This document shows, piece after piece, positions 43,858 to 53,521 of a DNA stretch of 64,000 nt. The notes beneath the pieces were generated by a model. That model had not been told where the DNA came from. It did no database searches and worked only from the letters and a program-made list of their open reading frames with translations. The first letter of the stretch is position 1, and every line of letters begins with the position of its first letter. Position numbers and translations under genes: made by a program. Source of the stretch: Verrucomicrobiia bacterium (GTDB lineage: Bacteria; Verrucomicrobiota; Verrucomicrobiia; Verrucomicrobiales; DEV007); contig JAUIAH010000013.1 in the NCBI GenBank assembly GCA_030425385.1, forward strand, positions 1 through 64,000, read 5' to 3'.

Positions 43858-46827
43858 ATGTCCACGTGCTTTCGATGGTTCACGGGGTTGGTATTCGCGC
43901 TCAGCGTCTGCGTGTCGCGAGCCGACGTCTCCTGGCAATGCCCGGCAGAGGATGGCGTCGCCGAGACCGCTCTCCAAGAAGCCGGCATGCTAAGATCGAG
44001 TCAGCCCTGGTTGCTGCCGCGGGTATTCTATCGGCGCGACGTGCACGTGGAGGATGGCTTTGTCAGGACAACGATTGATCAAGTCTACTACAATGCATCC
44101 ATTCGCCGCATGGAAGGGACTTACAAGATTCCCATCCCGCGAGGAGCTGCGATCACGCGCTTGGCTATGACGGTGAAAGGGGTGCTTCGTGAAAGTGCGA
44201 TGGTGCGCCAGGAGAAAGGGAAACGAGTCTTCGAAACCATCCGGCGAGAACGTCGCGATCCTGTCTTGCTCGAATGGCTGGATGGGGAGGCGTTCTCCAT
44301 GCGCGTCTTTCCGATCGAGCCCAAGGAACACAAACGGATCCTCATCAGCTTCACCGAACCACTGCTCGAAGATGGGGACCAGTGGCGCTACCATGTGCCC
44401 GCCTTTCTCGATGAGAAGACGGGACGTTATGAGGCGCGTGTGCGTGTGATAGGGGGAGCAGCCATGGCATGGAGGGCCTCTCACAATGGTTTCCAAGGAC
44501 GTGTGGAGGGGGAAGACTTGATCTTGGAAACGACGCAGCGGCAAGGGGCCGCCCTGTCATTTCTTCATGGAGGGGTGCCGGAGGCGCGCTGTGAGTGGAT
44601 GACAGGTGCGGATGGTCACCATTATGCGCAAGTACGAGTGCGTCCGGCATTGCCGCGACGCATCGTGGGAGAACAGCGTCACTGGATCGTACTCTTTGAG
44701 GCATCGGCAGATCGCGATCCCTTCGCGGCGCGGGACCAATGGGAGGCATTGCAGAGCGTGCAGCAGCAGCTGGATCTGGGCGATCGCCTCACTGTTGTCG
44801 TGGCCAATACCCAGGCGCGCGTCATCGCGCAGCATGCGATTGATTCCCTGGAAACTGTGGCTCTTCGCGGCGGGCTCGATCTCGGACGAGCCTTTGATAC
44901 CATGCGGCGCTTGGCTGAAGCGTCGTCTCGGCAAGCGATCTTGGTGCATCTGGGAGGTGGCAGGCCTTCGCTGTGCGAACGCAAGATCGCGGTGCTGCAA
45001 GAGCGCTTGCCCCGCAACGTTCCCTACCTTGGGATGGGTTGCGGCCATGCGCCCAACATGACATTTGTTGACGCCATGGCAGCGCACACGGGTGGCCTAT
45101 CGGTTAGGCTTACGCATGGTGGGGATGCGACGCGTTACCTGCGGAAACTGGACGCGTTCGAAGTCCGCGAAGTGCGTCTGGATGCCACAGCATTTCTGTC
45201 AGACCAATCGACCGTGCATCCTGAGGAGACGTGGTTAGCCGTGGCACGTATTGATCGCGAATCCCTGCCAGACAGGGTCACGCTGCGCGGCAGGTGCCGA
45301 GGGCGACCTTGGCAACAGACGTGGAAGGCGAATTGGAGAGAGTGTCAGGACGCTGGCTACCTTCCGCAACGCTGGGCGCGCATGGAGGTCGCACGTCTTC
45401 TCGAAAGTGAGGAGGGAGGGTATCAAGAAGCGATTGTCGCGTTGAGCAAGCGCGCCTTTGTCATGTCTCCCTTCACCTCGCTCATCGTTCTCGAAGACGA
45501 TGCCATGCATGAGCGATTCGGGATTCCGTTGGAAGCGCAGGACCACTGGGCGCGATTCGAGGCTCCGCTGCCGAATGACCTGCCGAGTCCCCGGCCCGAA
45601 TTCCGCAAGGCTGTGGAAGGCCCGCGGGCTTTCGGAACGAACCAAGCCGTTGAGCCGCCGCACGTTCCCAAGGGAGGGGCGAAAGACATTCTCCACATCG
45701 AGATTCCCGAGGCGATGTTCTCGGGGACAAAGGTGCCTATCAAATTGGCGAATCTTGAACCTTTCTCGGCTTCGCGGCCCAAACTCTCCATCCACAATAG
45801 TGGCCCCAGCTTGGCCATCGCTTGGCGGCCGATGTTTGCTGGGAAACCAATCACCTTGAATGAGCGAACGGGCAGGCGCCATCATGTCCGGTCCTTCGCC
45901 ATGCCCAAGGGGACTCAGTTGCTATCGCGCGGCGCGCCGGTGACGTCTAGTGACCCACTGCCCATCATTGGAGAAGTCGACTTTGTGACAGATGGCGACA
46001 AGGATGCCGCCGATGGGAGCTATGTCGAGTTGGGGCCGGGGCAACAATGGATCCAGATCGACCTTGGAGAGCCGCGGGAACTATGGCTCATTGGCATCTG
46101 GCACTTTCACAAGAGCGTGCGTGCCTACATCGATGTGATTGTGCAAGTGTCAAATGACAAGGATTTCGTGGAAGGTGTAGAGACCGTGTTCAACAACGAC
46201 CACGACAACACTTCGGGAATGGGGATTGGCAAGGAGATGGCGTGGATAGAACAGAACGTGGGCAAGATGATTCATTTGAAAGGTGAGAAAGCGCGCTACG
46301 TGCGCTGTTACAGCAGCGGCAACACGTCCAATGAGATGAATCACTACATTGAGGTAGAAGTGTATGGACGGGCAAGCGGGAGCCCTGAGCAGGTCAATAT
46401 GGATGAAGAGGTACGCGCTCTAGAGCGTCTTGAGACAACGGTGGCCGAACAATGGGAAGCCGCGCGTGGGGACCTCGATCTCGGCTGGTTGCGTTCCACG
46501 CATGCTGAGATGTTAGTGAAGATGGCTTTATTGGCAGGGACGTCGCGAGCGCCCTCCGATCTCTTTGAGCGAGCCCGCACGGTGGCCGACCGCTGGTGGG
46601 CCATCGATGGTGCCTCTCCCAGGGCTTGTGCCCTCGCCGCTCACGTCATGCGTCGGATGGGGCGGCAGCATCTGGAATGGGCCTACTTGACCACGGCAGT
46701 CGCCGCCCATGGGGATCGGCCGGAACATTGGCAATGGGTGATCGACTATGCGGAAGACCGTAAGGACTCAGCGTTGCGTCAACGTGCTCTGACGGAACAA
46801 CAAGCCTCCAAGCGATTGAAATCATGA
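43858..46827 (+). CDS. Exported VIT-domain protein with degenerate vWA and discoidin-like domain
   Basis: 989 residues from ATG 43858 with a signal peptide (WFTGLVFALSVCVSRA); an ATG at 43813 overlaps the patatin stop. VIT domain at about residues 45-180 (RTTIDQVYYNASIRRMEGTYKIPIPRGAAI; EPKEHKRILISFTEPLL). The following vWA-like region lacks the DxSxS metal site: HWIVLFEASADRDPF is found where it should be. A discoidin-like beta domain lies at about 715-850 (WIQIDLGEPRELWLIGIWHFH). The C-terminus has helical TPR-like segments. It likely binds something in the envelope or outside without catalysis. It overlaps the next gene by 4 nt. Confidence 0.78.
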   Translation: MSTCFRWFTGLVFALSVCVSRADVSWQCPAEDGVAETALQEAGMLRSSQPWLLPRVFYRRDVHVEDGFVRTTIDQVYYNASIRRMEGTYKIPIPRGAAITRLAMTVKGVLRESAMVRQEKGKRVFETIRRERRDPVLLEWLDGEAFSMRVFPIEPKEHKRILISFTEPLLEDGDQWRYHVPAFLDEKTGRYEARVRVIGGAAMAWRASHNGFQGRVEGEDLILETTQRQGAALSFLHGGVPEARCEWMTGADGHHYAQVRVRPALPRRIVGEQRHWIVLFEASADRDPFAARDQWEALQSVQQQLDLGDRLTVVVANTQARVIAQHAIDSLETVALRGGLDLGRAFDTMRRLAEASSRQAILVHLGGGRPSLCERKIAVLQERLPRNVPYLGMGCGHAPNMTFVDAMAAHTGGLSVRLTHGGDATRYLRKLDAFEVREVRLDATAFLSDQSTVHPEETWLAVARIDRESLPDRVTLRGRCRGRPWQQTWKANWRECQDAGYLPQRWARMEVARLLESEEGGYQEAIVALSKRAFVMSPFTSLIVLEDDAMHERFGIPLEAQDHWARFEAPLPNDLPSPRPEFRKAVEGPRAFGTNQAVEPPHVPKGGAKDILHIEIPEAMFSGTKVPIKLANLEPFSASRPKLSIHNSGPSLAIAWRPMFAGKPITLNERTGRRHHVRSFAMPKGTQLLSRGAPVTSSDPLPIIGEVDFVTDGDKDAADGSYVELGPGQQWIQIDLGEPRELWLIGIWHFHKSVRAYIDVIVQVSNDKDFVEGVETVFNNDHDNTSGMGIGKEMAWIEQNVGKMIHLKGEKARYVRCYSSGNTSNEMNHYIEVEVYGRASGSPEQVNMDEEVRALERLETTVAEQWEAARGDLDLGWLRSTHAEMLVKMALLAGTSRAPSDLFERARTVADRWWAIDGASPRACALAAHVMRRMGRQHLEWAYLTTAVAAHGDRPEHWQWVIDYAEDRKDSALRQRALTEQQASKRLKS

Positions 46828-48689
46828 AGAGTGTTCTCATCATCTTCTCATTGCTATTGCCTGCGATGGCGAAAGAGATCGATCTCACGCCGCAGCTCAC
46901 CGTTCATCGCGGGGCGATCAACATGGTCCTCATCGGAAACGAGAGGCGTCTGGCCGTGTATGGCTTCCCTCCAAATCAATCTCCCGAGAGCGGAAGCCTC
47001 CTCCTCACACATGCACGCCGCGATGTCCTTCCCTTAGAGATCGCCGCGGATTGGGAGGTCTACGCGCCGCGAGCGGAGCAGACCTTGCTGGCGGAGCCGG
47101 AAAGATTCTGGAATGCCTTCGTCTCGGCGCGATTCCACGACTACGCCCAGCAATCGACCAAAGTAGTTGCCCGCAGCGTGCCCGTGGACACATGGGTGGA
47201 GGGCGAGGAAACGCTCACTGTGGAGGGCATACGCATGCGCGTGCTTGAGACGCCTGGCTACACGCGTGGAGCCGTGAGCTATCTCGCTGAGATCGATGGC
47301 AAGCGGATCGCCTTCACCGGCGACTTGATCTATGGCAATGGCCAGATCTTGGATTTGGTTAGCTTTCAAGACGCTATTCCCGGCGCAAAGATCCGTGGGT
47401 ATCATGGCTACGGAAGCAGACTAGCATTGCTGCTCACGAGTTTGCGCCGGGTGCTCGATGAGAAACCCGATCTGATGATTCCGGCGCGCGGCCCGATCAT
47501 TCATGAACCCGTAGAGGCCGTGAATCGCTTGATTCATCGCGTGGAGAGACTCTATCAGAATTATCTTTCGACGACGGCGCTCCACTGGTATTTCAAGGAG
47601 AAACGGATGGTCTCGACCGGTGAGCGTGTGTTGGGGAGGGGAGCTCCCATCAAGCTCATGCCTTTCGCCAAGGTCGAGGATCAACCGGACTGGACGCTCA
47701 CTCATGGCACCAGCCGCTTGCTTATCTCCGAATCTGGAGAAGGATTCCTGTTAGACTGTGGCGCTCAGGCTGTGATCGATCAGGTCGACGGATGGATTGA
47801 AGAGGGGCGTTTGCGAGGGGTCGAAGGCCTGTTTGTCACCCACTTTCATGACGATCACACCGACTTCGTAGAGGCTGCCCGCACCCATTTCCAATGCCCT
47901 GTCTATGCGGTCGAGAGCTATGCCGATATCATTGCCAATCCAAGTGACTATTATTTGCCCGCCATGACACCCCATGCCGTGTCCTCCGTCACGAGCTTGT
48001 CGGATGGAGAAACAATGCGCTGGCATGAGTTCGAATTCACGTTTCATCATTATCCTGGGCAGACCCATTATCACGGGGCCCTCTTCGCGAAGCGAGCGGA
48101 CGATGAGTTGCTCTGCTTCATCGGGGATTCGTTCTCGCCTTCTGGGATCGATGATTATTGTGTGCAGAACCGCAATCTCCTCCATGAGGATACGGGTTAC
48201 CTGCGTTGTCTGCAGAAACTTCGAAGCCTGTCAGAGCCCTACGGCCTCATCAATCAACATATTCCGCATGTCTTCCGCTTTACTGATGAGGAGATGGATT
48301 ACTTAGAAACGCGCTATCGGGAGCGTATCGCCATTCTGCGAGAGCTCTTCCCTTGGGACGACCCGAATTGGGGCATCGATGAGCAATGGGCGCGTTTCCA
48401 CCCCTATGCGGTGCAATGCGAGCCGGGTACGAGCACCACGCTCAGCCTCGACGTGGAGAATCACTCGCCCCGGGATCGCACGTTCACGCTGCGCTTCCGA
48501 GGCGAAGCCGGAATGGCAGTGAGTCCTGACAAAGCCACGCTCACGCTGCCTTCACGCGGAAGCGGAGGCATGAAGCTTTCTGTTAAGGTGCCTCAGGACA
48601 GGGGCGTCTACCTGCTGACTGCCGACGTCGTCTCCGACGGCCCCCTGCATTTCCAGCGGTGGACGGAAGCCATGATCGTCGTCGAGTGA
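46824..48689 (+). CDS. Exported protein with two metallo-beta-lactamase-like halves
   Basis: 621 residues with a signal peptide (MKSVLIIFSLLLPAMA). The C-terminal half has the metal site THFHDDHTD (His340, His342, Asp344, His345), followed by GQTHYHG and IGDSFSPSG. The N-terminal half has the MBL outline (LLLTHARRDVLPL, ETPGYTRGAVSYL, AFTGDLIYGNG) but its HxHxDH motif reads THARRD, so it is probably inactive. The last 90 residues are an immunoglobulin-like fold (TLSLDVENHSPRDRTFTLRF). The substrate is unknown; hydrolysis of a small ester or phosphodiester is the general expectation. It is coupled by overlap to both neighbours. Confidence 0.78.
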   Translation: MKSVLIIFSLLLPAMAKEIDLTPQLTVHRGAINMVLIGNERRLAVYGFPPNQSPESGSLLLTHARRDVLPLEIAADWEVYAPRAEQTLLAEPERFWNAFVSARFHDYAQQSTKVVARSVPVDTWVEGEETLTVEGIRMRVLETPGYTRGAVSYLAEIDGKRIAFTGDLIYGNGQILDLVSFQDAIPGAKIRGYHGYGSRLALLLTSLRRVLDEKPDLMIPARGPIIHEPVEAVNRLIHRVERLYQNYLSTTALHWYFKEKRMVSTGERVLGRGAPIKLMPFAKVEDQPDWTLTHGTSRLLISESGEGFLLDCGAQAVIDQVDGWIEEGRLRGVEGLFVTHFHDDHTDFVEAARTHFQCPVYAVESYADIIANPSDYYLPAMTPHAVSSVTSLSDGETMRWHEFEFTFHHYPGQTHYHGALFAKRADDELLCFIGDSFSPSGIDDYCVQNRNLLHEDTGYLRCLQKLRSLSEPYGLINQHIPHVFRFTDEEMDYLETRYRERIAILRELFPWDDPNWGIDEQWARFHPYAVQCEPGTSTTLSLDVENHSPRDRTFTLRFRGEAGMAVSPDKATLTLPSRGSGGMKLSVKVPQDRGVYLLTADVVSDGPLHFQRWTEAMIVVE

Positions 48690-49474
48690 TGGAATTGGGT
48701 CTATCAGGGCAAACAGCCATCGTCATTGGAGGCGCCAGTGGGATTGGATGGGCCATTGCCGAGGCCTTTCTACAAGAACACTGTCAGGTGGGAGTTGTCG
48801 ATCTGCACGTGGAGGGATTGGCTCGGCGAGCAGGTCTTGAAAGCGTGGTTGGGGACATCAGGTCCTTCCAATCGATGGAGGAAACGCGTGATGGCCTGAT
48901 CAAATGTTTCGGGAGGATCGACCACGTCATTGTGGCGGCGGCCAAAGGATCGGGTAGGTTTGGATTTCCCTTCTGGAACCTTGACCCAGATGATTGGAGA
49001 GAGGTGTTAGAGGTAAGTCTACAAGGTTCAGTCAATGTCGCCCACGCCTACGGGCCCTATCTAGCCAATCAGGGCGCGGGAACGCTGCTGTTTCTCACCT
49101 CCGTCGCTGGCCAGATCGGATCGCAGACGGATCCTCCTTACAGTGCCGCCAAAGCAGCGGTGATTAACTTCATGCAAGTGGCGGCCAAAGACCTTGCACC
49201 CTATCAGGTGCGCGTGAATGCGCTCTCGCCGGGTATGGTCAAGACGCGTCTGAATCGTGCGGTGTGGGAAGCCAGTCAAGCTGACTTGTCGGAAAGCGAG
49301 CGCCAGAGCTACGAAGACTGGGCCCAGGCGAAGATCGCTCATATCGCTCCCCTGGGCGAGTGGCAGACCCCACCTGAGTTTGGCAGCCTAGCAACCTACC
49401 TGGCCTCCCACCATGCGCGGAACATCACTGGCCAAACTCTCAATATCGATGGCGGCCAAGTCATGCATCATTGA
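48689..49474 (+). CDS. Short-chain dehydrogenase/reductase
   Basis: NAD(P)-dependent classical SDR, 261 residues. Nucleotide-binding motif VIGGASGIGWAIA, then the catalytic Ser in LTSVAGQIGS and the Y-x-x-x-K in YSAAKAAV, plus the C-terminal GQTLNIDGGQV. The ATG shares one base with the previous stop (TGATG), so translation is coupled to the MBL gene. An N-terminal extension in frame (48659) is excluded because it would run inside the MBL gene. Its cytoplasmic location contrasts with the exported partners. Confidence 0.92.
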   Translation: MELGLSGQTAIVIGGASGIGWAIAEAFLQEHCQVGVVDLHVEGLARRAGLESVVGDIRSFQSMEETRDGLIKCFGRIDHVIVAAAKGSGRFGFPFWNLDPDDWREVLEVSLQGSVNVAHAYGPYLANQGAGTLLFLTSVAGQIGSQTDPPYSAAKAAVINFMQVAAKDLAPYQVRVNALSPGMVKTRLNRAVWEASQADLSESERQSYEDWAQAKIAHIAPLGEWQTPPEFGSLATYLASHHARNITGQTLNIDGGQVMHH

Positions 49475-49572
49475 AGAAATGGTGGTCGCCACGTTTCTCC
49501 TGCTCGATCTCTGTGAAGAGATCGCGTAATCGATCATCTAGTTCTCTCAACGTGACAAACGTAGCCTCCGCG

Positions 49573-50154
49573 TCAATCGGCTTCGAAATCGACCTTATCG
49601 TAGAGCTTTGCCAAGGGGATTTCGACGCCAAGGGAAGGGATTTGTAGGCAATCCTGGTCGTTATCTAGCACACGCAAATTCCAGGTGTCGTCTTCCTGAC
49701 GCAGGAACAACTCAGCGAGCCTTTCCGTTTGTGATAGTAGGAGGTACTCGCGCAGGCTTGGCAGGCGCTGGTATTTGCGAAACTTTCCGCCGCGGTCGTA
49801 GAGCTCAGTCGAGGGGGAGAGCACTTCGGCGATAAAGCTAGGGTTGGTGATGACGTCCTGCTGGTCATCGTAGAACTCAGGGTCGCCGCACAAGGCGGAA
49901 AGATCGGGGTAAGCGAACTGATTGGCCTCGCCGACCCACACTTTCATATCACTGTTCAATGCAAGACAGGGTTTGCCTTCCAAGGCCTGGTACATGGACG
50001 CTAGCAAGTTTCCTGCGATCAAACTATGCGAGAGCGTGCCGCCAGACATGGCAAAGACTTCACCATCAACGTATTCGCTCTTGAATTCCGCCGTGCGTTC
50101 CATCGCCAGGTAATCGTCCGGTGAAAGAAACGGGATCTCTTGAGGAATGGCCAT
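49573..50154 (-). CDS. Uma2/DUF820 family putative endonuclease
   Basis: 193 residues with the DUF820 (Uma2) core: FLSPDDYLAMERTAEFKSEYVDGEVFAMSGGT, then PDLSALCGDPEFYDD, FIAEVLSPSTELYDRGGKF and SLREYLLLSQTERLAELFLRQ. The fold is PD-(D/E)xK; the acids E-V (AEVLSPST) and D-G (YVDGE) are in place. The physiological role is unknown; the family expands strongly in cyanobacteria, Planctomycetes and Verrucomicrobiota. It is a single gene between convergent SDR and the divergent Ig protein. Confidence 0.9.
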   Translation of the reverse strand: MAIPQEIPFLSPDDYLAMERTAEFKSEYVDGEVFAMSGGTLSHSLIAGNLLASMYQALEGKPCLALNSDMKVWVGEANQFAYPDLSALCGDPEFYDDQQDVITNPSFIAEVLSPSTELYDRGGKFRKYQRLPSLREYLLLSQTERLAELFLRQEDDTWNLRVLDNDQDCLQIPSLGVEIPLAKLYDKVDFEAD

Positions 50155-50346
50155 GGAGGAACTTAGGCCTGGTTTGCGAGTTTAGGCAAGCCGGGCGCTG
50201 ACTGGCGCAGAGGGCATGGTTCTTATTGATGGGCCGCTCTCTTGTCGGCATGGCACGGATGCGACTCATCGCGCCGTTTCACGATCACTTTTGGTGGCGG
50301 CATGAGGTTCCGCTTGCGTGGCCCTGATCGCGTTGAATGATCCGCC

Positions 50347-53300
50347 ATGTCGTCGGATCGCATGGTTCCCCCAATTGTCTCCTCAATAATAGTCTACCTA
50401 GCCTTGTGGTTAGGCCTGTCTAGTGCCTTCGCTCAAAGTTATCGCGGGCGTCCGATCGTCTTGGTGGCGCGTCAGGAGAATCATCCGACGATTGGTTTCC
50501 CGAGCAACTTTGGTTCTGCGCAGTTCATGGGCGATGCCGTGCATTGGATTGCGCAAGACAATACGGCCACGCGTCGGGGTTTATACTTCGGTAAGGGTGC
50601 AGGCATCACCGGGCATCTCTTGCCTGGAGAGACAACGTTGCCCGATGGGCTAGGGGTAATCGATTCTGTAGCCTTCAACTTTCGCAATCGCTCCAGTGAT
50701 GGCTCAGCCATCATCAGCGTGACGGCAGCGGATGGCGCGGTGGTCTATGTGTCCGTCGATGCGGAAGGCAACGTGGCCCAGCGGTTCGATGGGAGCGCAC
50801 AGACGATGCCGAATAGCGGAGGACTGTCATTCTCCCGGCTTGGTGAAGCCCATGCGGTGGACGGCAAGGTGGCCTTCATCGGCTTTCATCGGAATGCCGC
50901 GGGGATGGATGACTTTCGAGGTGTGTATGTGTTGGACGGAGATGATCTGAATGTCATCGCTGATACGACGATGTCCGTCGCTGATTTGGGACCATTTGAT
51001 GGCTCTAGCAGTCAGGTAGGATTTGACGGCACGCGCGTGGTTTACTGGGGTGTCTACGGGACGGAAGGCGATCTCACGGAAGGGATCTTCACAAGCACAG
51101 TCGGTGGCACGGTGGAGGTCATTGCCAAAGAGGGTGATGTGATTCCTGGGACTAGCATGGTGATGAATCGCTTTCAAAGCCCGCCCTCGGTGGCCAATGG
51201 CGATGTCTACTTTGTGGCGTTCAATGAGGCCTTTCAAGGGCACGTGCTCCGCTGGTCCGAGGGCACGGTGGAATTGCTCGCCAAGGTAGGAGACATGGTG
51301 GGTGGCGCGACCATCACGCAGTTGAGTGCCTGGAGCGTGGATGCGAGTGGGTCGACAGTCTATGTCGATGCCATGCTTGATACGCAGAGTGTGATCCTAG
51401 CAAAGACTGTGGGGTCTCCGTTAGAAGTGGCGATCGACAATAGCGTCTTGCCGGGCTTTGGTCAGGTGTTTCGGGTGCTTGACGTGGAGGAGGATCGCCT
51501 GGTCTTCGGTGATCGCTTGAATATCTATGCCACCATTGAGACGCCTGCTCGACCTGTCATCATTCAGCAGCTTGAAAGCGCAGTCTACGAGCCTGGCGAA
51601 TCGGTTTCGTTGGAAGTGAAGGCGGTGGGTGAGGGGGAACTCACCTACGAATGGAGTTTCAACAATACAGTGATCGATCACTCAGGGGCCACCCTCACGA
51701 TTGCGGACTTTCAGCCTAGTGATGCCGGCCAGTATCGTGTGACCGTGAGCAACGCCAATGGAAAAGCTTTCGCGCCGACGGTGACTCTGGGGATCAATTC
51801 GGCCCCTTTCATTGCGCAAACGTTTCCTGCGGTGCATCCGATTCAGGCGGGCTTTCCTCTCACGATTGGAGTGACCGCAGTGGGGCAAGCGCCATTGACT
51901 TACGAGTGGTCGAAGAATGGTGTGGTGTTAGAAACGCAAACAAACGCCATCCTGCGCATTCAAGAAGCCAAGGCGTCGGATAGCGGTCAATATCTGCTCA
52001 CCATCAGCAACGCGTTGGGGGACGCCACCACGGAGCCCTTTGATGTGGTGGTGAACCCAGCGCCGCTGAATCCAGCCTTTGCGGGCAAGCGATTCGCGAC
52101 TGTGCTCGATCTGCCAGCCACGATTGAAGGCTTGGAAGTGAGTGGGTTTCGCCAGGCTTTCCCACACCCAGATGGCGTGGCGATCGGCTTCTATGATAGT
52201 GCGATTGTGGACCTGGGCGTCCTTCTGCTCAACGCTTCAGGCGCCCCTGAGATGTTGATCTCGCTTGAGGCGATCAATCAAGCGATGGGGACGAACTACA
52301 CCAATGTGTTTCTGAATGGTTCCTCACCAAGTGGACGACTCTTATTATCGACGACCTTGAATGGTGGCAACGCCTCCGGTGTCTTTGTCAGGGAGCCAGA
52401 CGGCAGCCTGACCACGATTGCCATGAATGGTCTTTCGATAGGAGAGCGTTCCTTTGTCGGCGTGAACGGACTTCAGATCGGTGATGAGGCTGTGATCTTC
52501 GCTGCCACACCTGACCGCAGTCAGAGTGCGTTGTTGCGTCATGATAGCAGCGGGGTGAGCCTCATCTTGGATGTTGAAGCACCGTTGCCCCTGGAGGGCT
52601 TCGTCTTGAAAGCACCTGCCTTGTACGGATTCGATGGAGGCAGCTTCCAGCTGTTCTCTTACAACAGTGATTTTACCGCTAGTGCGCTCTTTGATGTCGC
52701 TGCCGACGGGGCCATCACGCCGATTGTCGCTCAGGGAGATCCGCTCACAGGGGGAGGCGCGGTTGGCCAGATTGGAGGGCTGGTGAGCTTTGGCGGTGAG
52801 CGTTATGCCTTCGATTTCGCGGGCAAGCTGCTGAAACTGGGGGATCGCACCGCAACGCTTGCGTTTGAAACGGGGGCAGCCGCGGCCGATGGCACCTTGA
52901 GCGCCTTTGCTTTCGTCGATCATGTGTTGTCTGATCGTGTGATTGTGAGTGGCAATTTCCACGATGCCAGCGGCGTCCGTCGTGGGTTGTTAGGCTGGGA
53001 CGGCACCACCCTCACACCTCTCCTCGTACCCACACATTTCGACGAACGTCGCGTGCAATCCGCCGCCTTTCATTCCGTGGCTCCCGATGGCACTCTCTGG
53101 GCGCAGATTACTTTCAATGACAGCAGTGTGCATTTGGTCGCCAATGTCGGAGAGTCAGTTGATGTCCCCGGTTCCGGCAGCACCGATGAACTGCCGTCAC
53201 TCAATCCCGAACTCCTGCCAAACGGGGTGGGCTTGCGATTGACTGTGCCCACCGGTTGGACCCTTCAGAAGACGCCGGATCTGGTGTCCCCTTGGGAAAC

Positions 53301-53370
53301 GGTTCCTGGCACGGGCACGGTAGAGGTCACCATCGAGCGTGATCAGACCTTCTTTCGTCTAGCAAAGTGA
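50347..53370 (+). CDS. Large exported propeller/immunoglobulin-like protein
   Basis: 1007 residues with a signal peptide (IVSSIIVYLALWLGLSSAFA). The N-terminal 400 residues and the region 600-900 contain repeated blades of the type GKVAFIGFHRN ... FRGVYVLDGDDLNVIADT and DEAVIFAATPDRSQSALL, similar to the DUF7453-like repeats of planctomycetal exported proteins. Two immunoglobulin-like domains lie between (LTYEWSFNNTVIDHSGATL and LTYEWSKNGVVLETQTNAI with SDAGQYRVTVSNANG and SDSGQYLLTISNALG). The C-terminus ends WTLQKTPDLVSPWETVPG ... FFRLAK, the short beta domain typical of exported verrucomicrobial proteins. Probable surface or extracellular adhesive role (inference). Confidence 0.78.
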   Translation: MSSDRMVPPIVSSIIVYLALWLGLSSAFAQSYRGRPIVLVARQENHPTIGFPSNFGSAQFMGDAVHWIAQDNTATRRGLYFGKGAGITGHLLPGETTLPDGLGVIDSVAFNFRNRSSDGSAIISVTAADGAVVYVSVDAEGNVAQRFDGSAQTMPNSGGLSFSRLGEAHAVDGKVAFIGFHRNAAGMDDFRGVYVLDGDDLNVIADTTMSVADLGPFDGSSSQVGFDGTRVVYWGVYGTEGDLTEGIFTSTVGGTVEVIAKEGDVIPGTSMVMNRFQSPPSVANGDVYFVAFNEAFQGHVLRWSEGTVELLAKVGDMVGGATITQLSAWSVDASGSTVYVDAMLDTQSVILAKTVGSPLEVAIDNSVLPGFGQVFRVLDVEEDRLVFGDRLNIYATIETPARPVIIQQLESAVYEPGESVSLEVKAVGEGELTYEWSFNNTVIDHSGATLTIADFQPSDAGQYRVTVSNANGKAFAPTVTLGINSAPFIAQTFPAVHPIQAGFPLTIGVTAVGQAPLTYEWSKNGVVLETQTNAILRIQEAKASDSGQYLLTISNALGDATTEPFDVVVNPAPLNPAFAGKRFATVLDLPATIEGLEVSGFRQAFPHPDGVAIGFYDSAIVDLGVLLLNASGAPEMLISLEAINQAMGTNYTNVFLNGSSPSGRLLLSTTLNGGNASGVFVREPDGSLTTIAMNGLSIGERSFVGVNGLQIGDEAVIFAATPDRSQSALLRHDSSGVSLILDVEAPLPLEGFVLKAPALYGFDGGSFQLFSYNSDFTASALFDVAADGAITPIVAQGDPLTGGGAVGQIGGLVSFGGERYAFDFAGKLLKLGDRTATLAFETGAAAADGTLSAFAFVDHVLSDRVIVSGNFHDASGVRRGLLGWDGTTLTPLLVPTHFDERRVQSAAFHSVAPDGTLWAQITFNDSSVHLVANVGESVDVPGSGSTDELPSLNPELLPNGVGLRLTVPTGWTLQKTPDLVSPWETVPGTGTVEVTIERDQTFFRLAK

Positions 53371-53521
53371 CCTAGATGGCTTCTCTTGCTCGCTCGCTGC
53401 GATGCCAGAGTACGCGCAGGTGGCCACGCTGACGAGTGCGTGAGTTTGCTTGGAGGCGGTGACGAGACGAGTTTCTGCAGTTTCTCGTCACAACAAACGC
53501 AGAACCTTCCATACTCGGGTG

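Noticed and set aside
49461-49550. Possible minus-strand mini-gene of 29 codons from a TTG, ending RGDHHFFNDA
   Set aside because: It overlaps the SDR 3' end, lacks a good start and ribosome site, and is too short to judge.
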